Shown piece after piece: positions 51,632-61,531 of a stretch of DNA of 64,000 nucleotides. The translations under genes were made by a program, and so were the position numbers. The notes under the pieces were generated by a model. The model did not search any database. It worked only from the letters and a program-made list of their open reading frames with translations, and was not told where the DNA came from. Origin of the DNA: Enterococcus sp. DIV2402 (GTDB lineage Bacteria; Bacillota; Bacilli; Lactobacillales; Enterococcaceae). The stretch covers positions 2,764,501 to 2,828,500 of the forward strand of contig NZ_CP147251.1 in assembly GCF_017426705.2 (NCBI RefSeq). Reading direction: 5' to 3'. Each line of letters starts with the position of its first letter. Within the stretch, counting starts at the first letter, position 1.

Positions 51632-52396
51632 TTAGTAGGTACCTTCTTCACCTTGAGAAGTCAAGATACGTGGACCATCTTTAGTAATTGCCAAGCTGTG
51701 CTCATATTGGCAACTTAACCCACCATCTAATGTGTAAGCTGTCCAACCATTTGGATCCATTTTCATTTTCCAAGTGCCAGTATTAATCATTGGTTCAATC
51801 GTAATAACCATACCTTCTTTCAAGCGTAGGCCTTTCCCAGCTTCTCCATAATGAGGAACAGCTGGACTTTCATGGATAGTTGGACCAATGCCATGTCCGA
51901 TAAAATCACGAACTACACCATAACCTTCTGCTTCTGCATACGTTTGAATTGCATGACCGATATCTCCAATGCGATTTCCTACTTGTGCTTGTTCAATACC
52001 CAAGTATAAAGCTTTTTTAGTTACTTCCATTAATTTTTTCACTTCCGGTGTTGGTTCGCCAACAGCATAAGACCAACAAGAATCCGAAATAGCACCTTTT
52101 AAATCAATACACATATCTACTTTAATTAAATCGCCTTGTTTCAAGACTTTTTTTCTTGGAAAACCATGGCAGATTTCATCATTGATACTGCAACAAGTAG
52201 CATATTTGTAGCCTTCAAAGCCAATTTGAGCTGCAACACCACCGTGACTTTCAATGTAGTCGCGAACAAATACTTCAATGTCCCAACTAGTAATTCCTGG
52301 TTTAATAAATGTACGTAATTCTTTATGTACCTCTGCTAATAAGGCACCTGATTCTGCCATACGTTCAATTTCTCTTTGTGATTTTAATGTAATCAT
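51632..52396 (-). CDS. map: methionine aminopeptidase, type I
   Basis: A 254-residue metalloprotease: MITLKSQREIERMAESG, YKYATCCSINDEICHGFP, and metal ligands in LIKVDMCIDLKGAISD, GHGIGPTIHE, ITIEPM and YEHSLAIT (D, D, H, E, E). It removes N-terminal Met from new proteins. The long frame to 52468 lacks a ribosome site; ATG 52394-52396 has AAAGGGG. Confidence 0.95.
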   Translation of the reverse strand: MITLKSQREIERMAESGALLAEVHKELRTFIKPGITSWDIEVFVRDYIESHGGVAAQIGFEGYKYATCCSINDEICHGFPRKKVLKQGDLIKVDMCIDLKGAISDSCWSYAVGEPTPEVKKLMEVTKKALYLGIEQAQVGNRIGDIGHAIQTYAEAEGYGVVRDFIGHGIGPTIHESPAVPHYGEAGKGLRLKEGMVITIEPMINTGTWKMKMDPNGWTAYTLDGGLSCQYEHSLAITKDGPRILTSQGEEGTY

Positions 52397-52554
52397 TCTT
52401 CTTATCCCCTTTGTTGAAATCTTATCTATTTTACCATAGGAATGAATTTTTTTCCAAATTCCTTCCATCCAGTTTAACCGATAGTTTCCATTAGACGTTT
52501 ATTTTGCTATAATCAACCTAAAATACAAGTTTTAATTATGTAATGGAGGATATT

Positions 52555-52995
52555 ATGACCTTAGCAAAAATTATTTATGCAAGCATGACTGGAAATACCG
52601 AAGAAATTGCTGATATCGTTGCTGAAACAATGGAAGATATGGGCATTGAAGTTGAAATAGATGAATGTACGCAAGTTGACGCTTCTGATTTTGAAGATGC
52701 TGATATTTGTGTTGTAGCAACTTACACATATGACGACGGGCATTTGCCTGATGAAATCATGGATTTTTATGATGACTTATTAGAATTAGATTTGTCAGGA
52801 AAAATCTTTGGTGTTTGTGGTTCAGGCGATACCTTTTATGATTTCTTCTGTAAAGCAGTCGATGATTTTGAAGAGGCATTCATCAAAACCGGGGCGGTCA
52901 AAGGGGCTGAAAATGTTAAAGTTGATTTAGCCGCCGAAGAAGAAGATATTCAAAATCTTGAAGCATTCGCTAAATCTTTAGTTGAAAAAATTTAA
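52555..52995 (+). CDS. flavodoxin
   Basis: A 146-residue short-chain flavodoxin. FMN phosphate loop YASMTGNTEEIAD, the acidic 50s loop, ATYTYDDGHLPDEIMDF and GVCGSGDTFYDFFCKAVDDFEE. It transfers electrons in place of ferredoxin. Start ATG 52555 with GGAGG. No partner oxidoreductase is adjacent. Confidence 0.92.
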   Translation: MTLAKIIYASMTGNTEEIADIVAETMEDMGIEVEIDECTQVDASDFEDADICVVATYTYDDGHLPDEIMDFYDDLLELDLSGKIFGVCGSGDTFYDFFCKAVDDFEEAFIKTGAVKGAENVKVDLAAEEEDIQNLEAFAKSLVEKI

Positions 52996-53083
52996 AAAAG
53001 AACGTCGTAAGCTGAAGCGACCTCCCAAAGCTAGTTTTTTGTACTAACTTTTTGGAGTCCTACAGCACACGACGTTCTTTTTA
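52996..53083. terminator. long structured bidirectional terminator
   Basis: AGAACGTCGT and ACGACGTTCT close an 85-base structure. Inside it, AGCTG pairs CAGC and an inner arm (TAGT...ACTA, with CTCC/GGAG) makes a branched or long imperfect hairpin. T tails exist on both strands, so it can end both the flavodoxin and the TetR gene transcripts. Confidence 0.6.
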
Positions 53084-53671
53084 TTATGGACGTAATGTTT
53101 TGAATGAAAGATCAACTGGACGATTTTGCGTTTTCATCATATCAAATGAATCTTCTAATAGTTCAATCGTTTCTTCTCTTGAAGGTGTAATAATACTAGA
53201 AGAAGTCAAAGCAGCTACACCAGACACAACAATCCAAAAACCTGTATAAAGCGAAACTAGTTTTTCATTAGATAATTCTTCATATTCGGTTCCTTTAATG
53301 ACTCCATCATAGAAATAATCATAGGAATATTCTTCTAATTCAGCCATTTCTGTTTCGCCTTCTAAATAAAGTGCTTTATATAACTGTTTTTCTTCACTCG
53401 CAAATTCAATATAGTTAATACCTAAATCAATCAATTTATTTCCTGTTACTTCTTTATGAAGTAACTTTGTTGATAGTTTCGTAATGATTTCTTTGACTAA
53501 CACCTTTTTCAATTCATCCATATTTTTAAATTCTAAATAAATAGGTTGAGTTGAACATTTCATTTTAGCTGCGATATTTCGAGCAGTAAAACGGGAAAAA
53601 CCTTCTTTTGCAACAACTTCATAAGCAGCATTCAATATTTGATCTCTTGTGATAGTTTTTTTTCTTGCCAT
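53084..53671 (-). CDS. TetR/AcrR family transcriptional regulator
   Basis: A 195-residue regulator: KKTITRDQILNAAYEVVAKE and FTARNIAAKMKCSTQPIYLEFKNMDELKK form the TetR HTH. The C-terminal domain (VVSGVAALTSSSIITPSREE) is of the TetR WHG type used in several Bacillota. ATG 53669-53671 is preferred to a longer frame. Target unknown. Confidence 0.9.
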   Translation of the reverse strand: MARKKTITRDQILNAAYEVVAKEGFSRFTARNIAAKMKCSTQPIYLEFKNMDELKKVLVKEIITKLSTKLLHKEVTGNKLIDLGINYIEFASEEKQLYKALYLEGETEMAELEEYSYDYFYDGVIKGTEYEELSNEKLVSLYTGFWIVVSGVAALTSSSIITPSREETIELLEDSFDMMKTQNRPVDLSFKTLRP

Positions 53672-53901
53672 AATCTCCGGTCTCCTTACATTAATATATA
53701 CCGCTTTCACAGATACGTTTTGTTCATTTTAACATGTTTTCTAAATAATTCAAAATTCAGTCTATTTTCTTTACAATAAAAAAACAATTTTTATCCTTTT
53801 TTAATAACTTTCATTCTTTTAGTCTCCGCACTTTCTAAATTGTTTTGATTTTTAGTTAGTGTTATTATTGAAACAGATGATTTTTTAGGAGGAAAAAAAC
53901 A

Positions 53902-55137
53902 ATGGTTCTAGTAAATTTTAATGAAAATCTTGAAAAATATGCCCGATTAATTGCTGAAGTCGGTGTTAATGTCCAAGAATCACATACAGTGGTGTTACAA
54001 ATTAGTGTCGAACAAGCGCCTTTAGCTCGTTTAATTACAAAAAATGCGTATGAATTAGGTGCCGCAGAAGTTATTGTTCAATGGACAGATGATATGATTC
54101 AAAAAGAATTTTTAACACACGCTGACCAAGAACGTATTACGACTATTCCACAACATAAAATTGATCAAACAGAAGATTGGATTGATAAAGGAGCAAGTCG
54201 AATTAGCGTAGTTTCTTCTGATCCAGGTTCTTTAGCAGGTGTTGATCCTGAACGTGTTGCAGCTTATCAATTAGCTGCTGGCAAAGCTATGCATAAATTA
54301 CGTTTAGCTACGCAATCAAATAAAGTAAGCTGGACTGTCGTTGCAGCAGCTGGCAATGAATGGGCGAAAAAAGTCTTTCCTGATTTATCTGCTGAAGAAG
54401 CGCAAGATGCTTTGTGGGATCAAATTTTCAAAACCACACGAATCTATACAGAAGACCCCGTTGCTGCGTGGAAAAAACATGATGAGACATTACAAGAAAA
54501 AGCCAATGAGTTAAATGCAGAACAATTTGACTCCTTACATTATACAGCACCGGGTACAGATTTGATTATTGGTTTACCAAAAGATCATCTTTGGGAAGGT
54601 GCAGGTAGTTTCAATGCTCGTGGCGAAAAATTCATGGCCAATATGCCTACCGAAGAGGTCTTTACTGCTCCAGATAGTCGTCGCGTAGATGGTGTTGTTT
54701 CAAGTACAAAACCATTAAGTTATGCAGGAACTATTATTTCAGGAATGAAGTTTACATTCAAAGATGGCAAAGTTATTGATTTTTCTGCCGAACAAGGCGA
54801 AGAAGTCTTAGCTAAATTGCTAGACACAGACGAAGGCGCGCGACGTTTAGGTGAAGTTGCTTTAGTTCCAGATCCCTCACCGATTTCTCAATCAGGAATT
54901 ATTTTCTTCAACACCTTGTTTGATGAAAATGCTTCAAATCATTTAGCCTTTGGGTCAGCTTATGCCTTTAACCTGCAAGGTGGTACAGAAATGACAGAAG
55001 AACAATTAATTGAAGCTGGGTTAAATCGCAGTCAAACACACGTTGATTTTATGGTTGGTTCAGCAGAAATGAATATTGATGGTATTCGAAAAGATGGAAG
55101 TACTATGCCAATTTTCAGAAACGGTGATTGGGCATAA
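53902..55137 (+). CDS. pepS: aminopeptidase PepS, M29 family
   Basis: A 411-residue M29 metallo-aminopeptidase (AmpS/PepS). The N-terminal domain (about 1-190) precedes the metal-binding region, with GSFNARGEKFMANMPTEEVFT, DGVVSSTKPLSYAG, GARRLGEVALVPDPSPI, LFDENASNHLAFGSAY and SQTHVDFMVGS. It trims N-terminal residues from peptides. Strong AGGAGG site; terminator after the stop. Confidence 0.95.
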   Translation: MVLVNFNENLEKYARLIAEVGVNVQESHTVVLQISVEQAPLARLITKNAYELGAAEVIVQWTDDMIQKEFLTHADQERITTIPQHKIDQTEDWIDKGASRISVVSSDPGSLAGVDPERVAAYQLAAGKAMHKLRLATQSNKVSWTVVAAAGNEWAKKVFPDLSAEEAQDALWDQIFKTTRIYTEDPVAAWKKHDETLQEKANELNAEQFDSLHYTAPGTDLIIGLPKDHLWEGAGSFNARGEKFMANMPTEEVFTAPDSRRVDGVVSSTKPLSYAGTIISGMKFTFKDGKVIDFSAEQGEEVLAKLLDTDEGARRLGEVALVPDPSPISQSGIIFFNTLFDENASNHLAFGSAYAFNLQGGTEMTEEQLIEAGLNRSQTHVDFMVGSAEMNIDGIRKDGSTMPIFRNGDWA

Positions 55138-55148
55138 AAAGCAGAAAA

Positions 55149-55186
55149 TAAAAGCAAAAATGACGATTTCATTTTTGCTTTTATTT
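55149..55186 (+). terminator. pepS terminator
   Basis: AAAAGCAAAAATGA and TCATTTTTGCTTTT with a TATTTTTTTT tail. Confidence 0.8.
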
Positions 55187-55281
55187 TTTTTGAATATTTT
55201 CTTTATTTTCTCAATCATTTTGCATAGTAAAAAAGGAAAAATTTTGATAGAATTTACTTCATACAGAAGGGATGATTCATA

Positions 55282-55929
55282 ATGACACCTAATCGTGAAG
55301 ATTATCTAAAACTGATTTTAGAACTTGGTGGCGACCAACAACAAATCAGCAATAAACAAATTGTATCTGGCTTAGCCATTTCTGCTGCTTCTGTCAGTGA
55401 GATGATTTCTAAACTTGTTAAAGAAGGATTAGTCAAACATACTCCTTATCAAGGTGTGCAATTAACCACTGCTGGTTTAGAAAAAGCAAGCTCGCTGATT
55501 CGCAGACACCGATTATGGGAAGTATTTCTCGTGGAACACCTCAATTATTCTTGGAATGAAGTTCATGATGATGCCGAAGTTCTAGAACATGTCACTTCAG
55601 ACACGCTCGCTCATCGTCTTGAAATTTACTTGAACCATCCAGAATATTGTCCCCATGGTGGCATGATCCCGAAAGAAACACAAACAATTCATGAGAAAAA
55701 AAGAGAAACACTTAGCACCTATTCAAAAGGTACACGTGTAAAAATAGCCCGTGTCCTTGATGAACGCGAGTTATTGGATTATCTTGTTTCTATTGATTTG
55801 AAGCTACACGAAGAATATGAAATCATTGATGTTGCTGCCTATGAAGGTCCAATTACTATTCAAAACCAAGAAAAGACGTTAGCCGTCAGCTACAAAGCAG
55901 CCAGCACAATATTCGTTGATAAACTATAA
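55282..55929 (+). CDS. efaR: DtxR/MntR family metal-dependent regulator (EfaR-like)
   Basis: A 215-residue regulator: N-terminal winged helix (NREDYLKLILELGG, ISAASVSEMISKLVKEGLV), dimerisation domain with metal ligands (HRLWEVFLVEHLNYSWNEVHDDAE, LNHPEYCPHGG) and a C-terminal SH3-like FeoA domain. Matches EfaR/ScaR/MntR-type Mn(II) sensors that repress Mn uptake (efaCBA in enterococci). Twelve bases before zwf on the same strand, so probably co-transcribed. The gene symbol is by similarity. Confidence 0.85.
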   Translation: MTPNREDYLKLILELGGDQQQISNKQIVSGLAISAASVSEMISKLVKEGLVKHTPYQGVQLTTAGLEKASSLIRRHRLWEVFLVEHLNYSWNEVHDDAEVLEHVTSDTLAHRLEIYLNHPEYCPHGGMIPKETQTIHEKKRETLSTYSKGTRVKIARVLDERELLDYLVSIDLKLHEEYEIIDVAAYEGPITIQNQEKTLAVSYKAASTIFVDKL

Positions 55930-55941
55930 GGAGTGAACTAA

Positions 55942-57459
55942 ATGAACGAAAAAAAGGTTTTGTTTACAATTTTTGGTGCGACAGGTGACTTAGCCCAAAG
56001 AAAGCTATACCCTTCTCTATTCCGCTTGTACCGCAAAGGTGATTTGGTTGAATCATTTGCAATAATTGGTACAGCACGTCGCCCTTGGAGTAATGAAGTT
56101 TACCGTGACATCGTAAAAGAAACAATTGCTGGATTAGAGCCAACACCCGAAGAAGCAGAAGCATTCTCTTCTCACTTCTATTATCAGTCACACGATGTAC
56201 AAGATACGGAACATTACAATACCTTAAAAAAATTATCTGATGAATTGGATGAAAAATATCAATTAGATGGAAACCGTCTATTTTACTTAGCGATGTCACC
56301 TAACTTTTTTGGTACAATCGTTGCTCATCTACAATCACAAGGTATGTTAGAGGTAGATGGCTATCATCGTGTAATTATTGAAAAACCATTTGGAACAGAT
56401 TATGAAACTGCACGACAATTAAATGAAGAAATTGCGACAGTTTTTAATGAAGAAGATATTTATCGAATTGACCATTATTTAGGAAAAGAAATGGTTCAAA
56501 ATATTTCAGCTATTCGCTTTGCCAACAACTTTTTTGAATCAATGTGGAATAATCGCTTTATTGACAATATTCAAATTAACATTGCCGAAGATTTAGGCGT
56601 TGAAGAGCGTGGTGGATACTATGAAAAAAGTGGTGCCTTAAAAGATATGGTCCAAAATCATATTTTACAAGTCTTAGCTTTGCTAGCTATGGAACCACCT
56701 GTAGCCTTTTCTGAAAAAGAAATTCGAGTAGAAAAAATCAAAGCTTTAGAAGCTGTTCGTGTGTATACCCCTGAAGAAGTTGCCAAAAACTTTGTTCGTG
56801 CACAATATAGCACAGGCAAATTTAAAGGTGAAGACTTTACTGGATACAAAAACGAATTAAATGTTGATGCTAACTCTGAGACAGAAACGTTTGTTGCTGG
56901 TAAATTCGTTATTGATAATTTCCGTTGGTCAGGTGTACCATTCTATGTCCGTACTGGAAAACGCCTAACTGAAAAAGGCACACGAATCAATATTGTTTTC
57001 AAACAAGTACCGGTTAACGTGTTCAAGTCAGCAATTGGCACAAAAAGCAATCAACAATTAGAACCAAATGTATTAACTATCTACATCCAACCAACAGAAG
57101 GTTTCTCTTTATCTTTAAATGGTAAAGAAGTTGGACCTGGTTTCAATATGTTGCCAATTCATTTAGAGCATCGAAATAGTTCAGAAGTAATGTCAAATAC
57201 TCCTGAAGCTTATGAAAAATTAATGCTTGATGCGCTAAATGGTGATGGAACAAACTTCACTCATTGGGATGAAGTTGCTCAATCATGGCGTGTAGTGGAT
57301 GTCATTCGTCAAGCATGGGATCAAGATCACTCTGTTCTTCCTCAATACCCTGCTCGTACAATGGGACCTAAAGAAGCCTATGATTTATTGGAAAAAGATG
57401 GCTTCAAATGGATCTGGGCACCAGATGAATGGTACCGTGAACGTAATTTATTAGACTAA
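55942..57459 (+). CDS. zwf: glucose-6-phosphate 1-dehydrogenase
   Basis: A 505-residue enzyme of the oxidative pentose phosphate pathway: NADP-binding IFGATGDLAQRKLYPSLF, EKPFGTDYETA and the active-site signature RIDHYLGKEMVQNI. It makes 6-phosphogluconolactone and NADPH. It follows the metal regulator by 12 bases. Full length. Confidence 0.96.
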   Translation: MNEKKVLFTIFGATGDLAQRKLYPSLFRLYRKGDLVESFAIIGTARRPWSNEVYRDIVKETIAGLEPTPEEAEAFSSHFYYQSHDVQDTEHYNTLKKLSDELDEKYQLDGNRLFYLAMSPNFFGTIVAHLQSQGMLEVDGYHRVIIEKPFGTDYETARQLNEEIATVFNEEDIYRIDHYLGKEMVQNISAIRFANNFFESMWNNRFIDNIQINIAEDLGVEERGGYYEKSGALKDMVQNHILQVLALLAMEPPVAFSEKEIRVEKIKALEAVRVYTPEEVAKNFVRAQYSTGKFKGEDFTGYKNELNVDANSETETFVAGKFVIDNFRWSGVPFYVRTGKRLTEKGTRINIVFKQVPVNVFKSAIGTKSNQQLEPNVLTIYIQPTEGFSLSLNGKEVGPGFNMLPIHLEHRNSSEVMSNTPEAYEKLMLDALNGDGTNFTHWDEVAQSWRVVDVIRQAWDQDHSVLPQYPARTMGPKEAYDLLEKDGFKWIWAPDEWYRERNLLD

Positions 57460-57462
57460 ACT

Positions 57463-57501
57463 AAAAGACATGATGTTTGTAGTTAACATCATGTCTTTTT
57501 A
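57463..57501 (+). terminator. zwf terminator
   Basis: AAAGACATGATGTT and AACATCATGTCTTT around a seven-base loop with a T tail. Confidence 0.85.
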
Positions 57502-57583
57502 TCTCGCTTTTAGATGTAACTGACTAACTGGAACACTAATTGTTAGATAGCTTTTTGATGAATCTATTAGAATATCTAATGAC

Positions 57584-57685
57584 TCATTTCCAATAATATA
57601 TTGATTCCATCAGCACGTAAGCAACAACTTCCGAATCGTCGCCTTCTTCTGAATGAAATGCAAAAACGAAAATCTGGCTCTCCAT
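57584..57685 (-). CDS. short frame of unknown status between zwf and ileS
   Basis: A 33-codon minus-strand frame with protein-like composition (MESQIFVFAFHSEEGDD, then SEVVAYVLMESIYYWK). It begins at the T tail of the ileS terminator, with no ribosome binding site. It may be the relic of a gene's 3' end or chance. The remaining bases 57502-57690 hold nothing else I can name. Confidence 0.2.
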   Translation of the reverse strand: MESQIFVFAFHSEEGDDSEVVAYVLMESIYYWK

Positions 57686-57689
57686 TAAA

Positions 57690-57727
57690 ACAAAAGCGTA
57701 ATCGATTGTGGTCGATTACGCTTTTTC
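57690..57727 (-). terminator. ileS terminator
   Basis: AAAGCGTAATCGA and TCGATTACGCTTT with T tail, immediately after the ileS stop. Confidence 0.8.
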
Positions 57728-57728
57728 A

Positions 57729-60524
57729 TTATTTTGTTTCAAATCCTTCTGCTACTGCTTCTGGAAATTCTTGTGCGACAATTTCCGCACAATGTGAACA
57801 CAAGGTTGGTAATTCTTCTTGAGAACCCACAGTATTTTTCACTTGGCGGCAACGTTCGCAAACTTCACCTTCTGCTTTTTCAACTAAAATAGCAACATCT
57901 TCAAATTTTTGCGCTTGTTCAGGAACTTCTGTACCTGCTGGTTTCACTTCAAAGAAATCAGGAGAGACAATTAGTAATTGGGCTAAATTCGTATCAACTG
58001 CTGTCAACAATGTTTGAACAGTTTCTGATGGATAGATAGTTACTTTTGCTTCTAATGATTTACCAATTAATTTTTCATTACGGGCTACTTCTAATGCTTT
58101 TAAGACATCATTACGGAAATCCATAAATGCAGTCCAAATGTCTAACAGTTCAGCTTGGTTTGGAAACTCTTGGTATTCAGGGAATTCTGCTAATTGTACA
58201 TATTCTTCTTCTTCTTTTAAATGTGACCAAATTTCTTCTGCAGTATGCGGAATAATTGGTGTTAATAATTTTGTTAAGGCAACTGCTGTTTGGTAGAACA
58301 CTGTTTGCATGCAACGACGTTGGTAATCAGCTTCAGCTTCGATATAGACGACATCTTTCGCAAAATCTAAATAGAATGAAGATAATTCAACAGTTAAGAA
58401 GTTCATTACTGTACGATAAATGTGTAAGAAATTATATTGTTCATACCCTTTTTCACGAATTTCTTTAATAACTTGATTCAAACGAACAGTCATATATTTA
58501 TCAACCGAACGTAAATCTTCAAATGCTACACTGTCTTTTGGATCAAAATCAGCTGTGTTTGCTAATAAGAAACGCATTGTGTTACGAATTTTACGGTATA
58601 CTTCTGATACTTGATTTAAAATATCCATTGATACACGTACATCGGCTTCGTAATCTACACTACTTACCCATAGACGTAAAATATCGGCACCCATTTGATT
58701 GATAACTTTTTCAGGAGCAATTGTATTTCCTAAAGATTTACTCATCTTACGACCTTCACCATCTAAAGTAAAGCCTTGAGATAACACAGATTTGTAAGGT
58801 GCTACACCATTAATCGCTACACTTGTTGTAATACTTGAGTTGAACCATCCACGATATTGGTCAGAACCTTCAAGATACATATCTGCAGGGAATGTTAGCT
58901 CTTCTCTTTGACGTAAAACAGCTTCATGTGAAGAACCTGAGTCAAACCACACGTCCATGATATCTGTTTCTTTCGTAAATTCACCATTTGGCGAACCAGG
59001 ATGTGTAAAGCCTGCTGGTAATAAATCTTTCGCTTCACGTTCAAACCAAATATTTGATCCATGCTCTTCAAACAATGCTGCAACATGTTCAATTGTTTCT
59101 GGTGTGATGATTTCTTCCCCATTTTCAGCATAAAAAATTGGTAGTGGGACACCCCAAGCGCGTTGTCGAGAAATTACCCAATCACCACGATCCCGAATCA
59201 TATTGTAAAGACGTGTTTTCCCCCACGGAATAATCCAATCTACTTTTTCAATTTCGTCTAAGATATTTTGACGGAATTTATCAATTGATGCAAACCATTG
59301 TGGTGTTGCGCGATAGATAACTGGTTTTTTCGTACGCCAGTCATGTGGATAACTGTGTGTAAAGAAATCTAGCTTCAACAAAGCATCTTTTTCTTTTAAT
59401 AAATCTGTAATCATTGGATTTGCTTTGTCATAAAAAATTCCTTCAAAACCTGGTGCTTCCTCTGTAAAACAGCCACGATTATCCACTGGTGAAATAACTG
59501 GTAAACCATATTTTTTACTTACAATATAGTCATCTTCCCCGTGTCCAGGAGCTGTATGAACTAAACCAGTACCCGCATCTAGTGTTACGTGGTCTCCTAA
59601 CATCACTAGGGATGCGCGATCATAGAATGGGTGTTGACCAGTCATATTTTCTAGTTTATCACCTGAAATTTCTTGTAAAATTTCAACTGTTTCCCAACCG
59701 ATTGCTTCTTGAACAGTTTCAATTAAATCTTTTGCAATCACAAACTTACGACCATCTGCGTTAACTTGAACATACGTATAATCTGGGTTAACAGAGATTC
59801 CTAAGTTTGCAGGTAAAGTCCAAGGCGTGGTCGTCCAAATAACAAATGACGTATCTTCGTCTAACAAACCTTTACCATCAGAAACTTTAAATGCAACATA
59901 AATAGATGGTGATTTCACATCTTGATATTCGATTTCTGCTTCTGCTAATGAAGATTCACTAGAAGGAGACCAATAAATTGGTTTTAATCCTTTATAGATA
60001 TAGCCATTTTCAGCCATTTTACCAAACACACGAATTTCAGCAGCTTCATAGTCAGGCGTTAAGGTGATATATGGGTTTTCCCAATCACCAGCTACACCCA
60101 AACGTTTGAAATCGTTTCTTTGTGTGTCTACTTGTGTCAACGCATAGTCGTAACATTTTTGACGATATTCAGCCATGTCCATTTCTTTACGTTTTACACC
60201 TTTTTTAGCTAAAACTTGTTCAATAGGTAAACCATGTGTATCCCAACCAGGAACATACGGTGCACGGAAACCCGACATAGATTTTGAACGAACAATAATA
60301 TCTTTACTGATTTTATTTAATGAATGCCCAATATGGATATTTCCATTAGCATAGGGAGGTCCATCATGTAAAACAAACGTTGGTTTTCCTTCATTTAATT
60401 TTTGACGCTGTCCGTAAATATCTTTTTCTTCCCAATCTTTTTGCCATTCACCTTCACGATTTGGTAAATTTCCACGCATTGGAAAAGCTGTTTTTCCAAG
60501 ATGTAGCGTTTCTTTCATTTTCAT
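57729..60524 (-). CDS. ileS: isoleucyl-tRNA synthetase
   Basis: A 931-residue class I synthetase: HIGH motif ([11 protein letters not shown]), CP1 editing domain ([25 protein letters not shown]), KMSKS motif ([11 protein letters not shown]), anticodon-binding domain and a C-terminal zinc motif CERCRQ...CSHC. I use [14 protein letters not shown] as the start (ATG 60522-60524, AAGGGG nine bases upstream); a frame opening to 60620 reads through the T-box and is not real. Regulated by an isoleucine T-box leader. Confidence 0.97.
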   Translation of the reverse strand: MKMKETLHLGKTAFPMRGNLPNREGEWQKDWEEKDIYGQRQKLNEGKPTFVLHDGPPYANGNIHIGHSLNKISKDIIVRSKSMSGFRAPYVPGWDTHGLPIEQVLAKKGVKRKEMDMAEYRQKCYDYALTQVDTQRNDFKRLGVAGDWENPYITLTPDYEAAEIRVFGKMAENGYIYKGLKPIYWSPSSESSLAEAEIEYQDVKSPSIYVAFKVSDGKGLLDEDTSFVIWTTTPWTLPANLGISVNPDYTYVQVNADGRKFVIAKDLIETVQEAIGWETVEILQEISGDKLENMTGQHPFYDRASLVMLGDHVTLDAGTGLVHTAPGHGEDDYIVSKKYGLPVISPVDNRGCFTEEAPGFEGIFYDKANPMITDLLKEKDALLKLDFFTHSYPHDWRTKKPVIYRATPQWFASIDKFRQNILDEIEKVDWIIPWGKTRLYNMIRDRGDWVISRQRAWGVPLPIFYAENGEEIITPETIEHVAALFEEHGSNIWFEREAKDLLPAGFTHPGSPNGEFTKETDIMDVWFDSGSSHEAVLRQREELTFPADMYLEGSDQYRGWFNSSITTSVAINGVAPYKSVLSQGFTLDGEGRKMSKSLGNTIAPEKVINQMGADILRLWVSSVDYEADVRVSMDILNQVSEVYRKIRNTMRFLLANTADFDPKDSVAFEDLRSVDKYMTVRLNQVIKEIREKGYEQYNFLHIYRTVMNFLTVELSSFYLDFAKDVVYIEAEADYQRRCMQTVFYQTAVALTKLLTPIIPHTAEEIWSHLKEEEEYVQLAEFPEYQEFPNQAELLDIWTAFMDFRNDVLKALEVARNEKLIGKSLEAKVTIYPSETVQTLLTAVDTNLAQLLIVSPDFFEVKPAGTEVPEQAQKFEDVAILVEKAEGEVCERCRQVKNTVGSQEELPTLCSHCAEIVAQEFPEAVAEGFETK

Positions 60525-60539
60525 TAGTGCTTGCCCCTT

Positions 60540-60806
60540 TTCTTCTATTAAATCTGAGTAAATGCCAACAAAAAAACGCCCATCCCTAATCGCATAGGGA
60601 CGAACGTATCGTGGTACCACCCAAAGTTTAAAAACAAAATTTGTTTTTCTCTAGTAATCGTTAACGAGATTAAACGTTGATTTCTACTGTCAATTCAAAA
60701 TCAAGACGTGTAGATGATCTGGCTAATTACAGGGTTTTGACGGGCTTCCACTATCCCCGTTTCGCTAGAAAAATACAATTAGCTTTTCTGTTCTACTTAC
60801 TATCGT
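60540..60806 (-). promoter_or_regulatory. isoleucine T-box riboswitch of ileS
   Basis: Starting directly after divIVA, the leader shows a Stem I with AGTAAGTAGAACAG, the conserved distal GGGGATAGTGGAAGCCCG, overlapping ATC triplets as candidate isoleucine specifier (60713-60718), then the antiterminator T-box TGGGTGGTACCACG (60610-60623) and a terminator CGTCCCTA...TAGGGATGGGCG with TTTTTTT (about 60570-60601). Uncharged tRNA-Ile should stabilise antitermination and raise ileS expression. Confidence 0.9.
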
Positions 60807-61511
60807 TTATTTATTTTTTTCAGATACTTTTACAACTTTTCCGCTTGCTTCTACAATAGAAATGTCATCATCTGAATTATTCTCTACTTCTTCTGAGTTT
60901 ACTTCAGAAGTATTTTCGATGTCAAGTTCTTTAGATAAAACCTCACGAATAACTTCGTGGTCTTCTTGAACATAACTTGAAAATGGTGCTAAGATTTCAT
61001 CCCATTCTGGACTTTTTACTTGTTCTAATTGAGCTTGCAACATAACCAATAAGTTATTATGGAAGACTCTTGTTTTAGATTTCAAGTCATTAGTTTCAGT
61101 TGCCAATTGACGTGCACGCGCAGTTGCATCTGTTAAAATTTCTTTGGCTTTTAATTCTGCTGCTGCATTTAAGGCTGCTGCACGTTTTTCTGCAGTCGTT
61201 ACTAATTCGTCTGCTTTATTTTGTGCAGATGTAACGATGACTTCAGATTCTTTACTTGCACTTGTTTTAACTTTATCAGCTGTATCTTGTGCAACAATAA
61301 TTGATTGGTTTAAAGCATCTTTTAATTCGTTGAAATACTCTAATTTTTCTTCTGCGTGACGTAAGGCTTTTTCTAATTCACGATTTCTTTGTGTGACATC
61401 TTCATAGTCTCTAACTACGATTTCTAAAAAATCATCGACTTCGTTTTTTTCATAGCCACGCATTTTTACTGCGAAGCTTTTATTTTGAATATCTAATGGA
61501 GTTAATGCCAT
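60807..61511 (-). CDS. divIVA: cell division protein DivIVA
   Basis: A 234-residue coiled-coil protein: LTPLDIQNKSFAVKMRGYEKNEVDDF is the membrane-binding, curvature-sensing N terminus; the rest is heptad-rich (for example NRELEKALRHAEEKLEYF) with a disordered acidic tail. It marks poles and division sites. Last gene of the ftsZ-yggS-sepF-ylmG-ylmH-divIVA cluster. Confidence 0.95.
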   Translation of the reverse strand: MALTPLDIQNKSFAVKMRGYEKNEVDDFLEIVVRDYEDVTQRNRELEKALRHAEEKLEYFNELKDALNQSIIVAQDTADKVKTSASKESEVIVTSAQNKADELVTTAEKRAAALNAAAELKAKEILTDATARARQLATETNDLKSKTRVFHNNLLVMLQAQLEQVKSPEWDEILAPFSSYVQEDHEVIREVLSKELDIENTSEVNSEEVENNSDDDISIVEASGKVVKVSEKNK

Positions 61512-61531
61512 ATTTACACACCTCTTTATAG

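Noticed and set aside
60524..60620. A 32-codon N-terminal extension of ileS
   Set aside because: It would be translated from inside the T-box and terminator; the internal ATG has a proper ribosome site and matches the family start.
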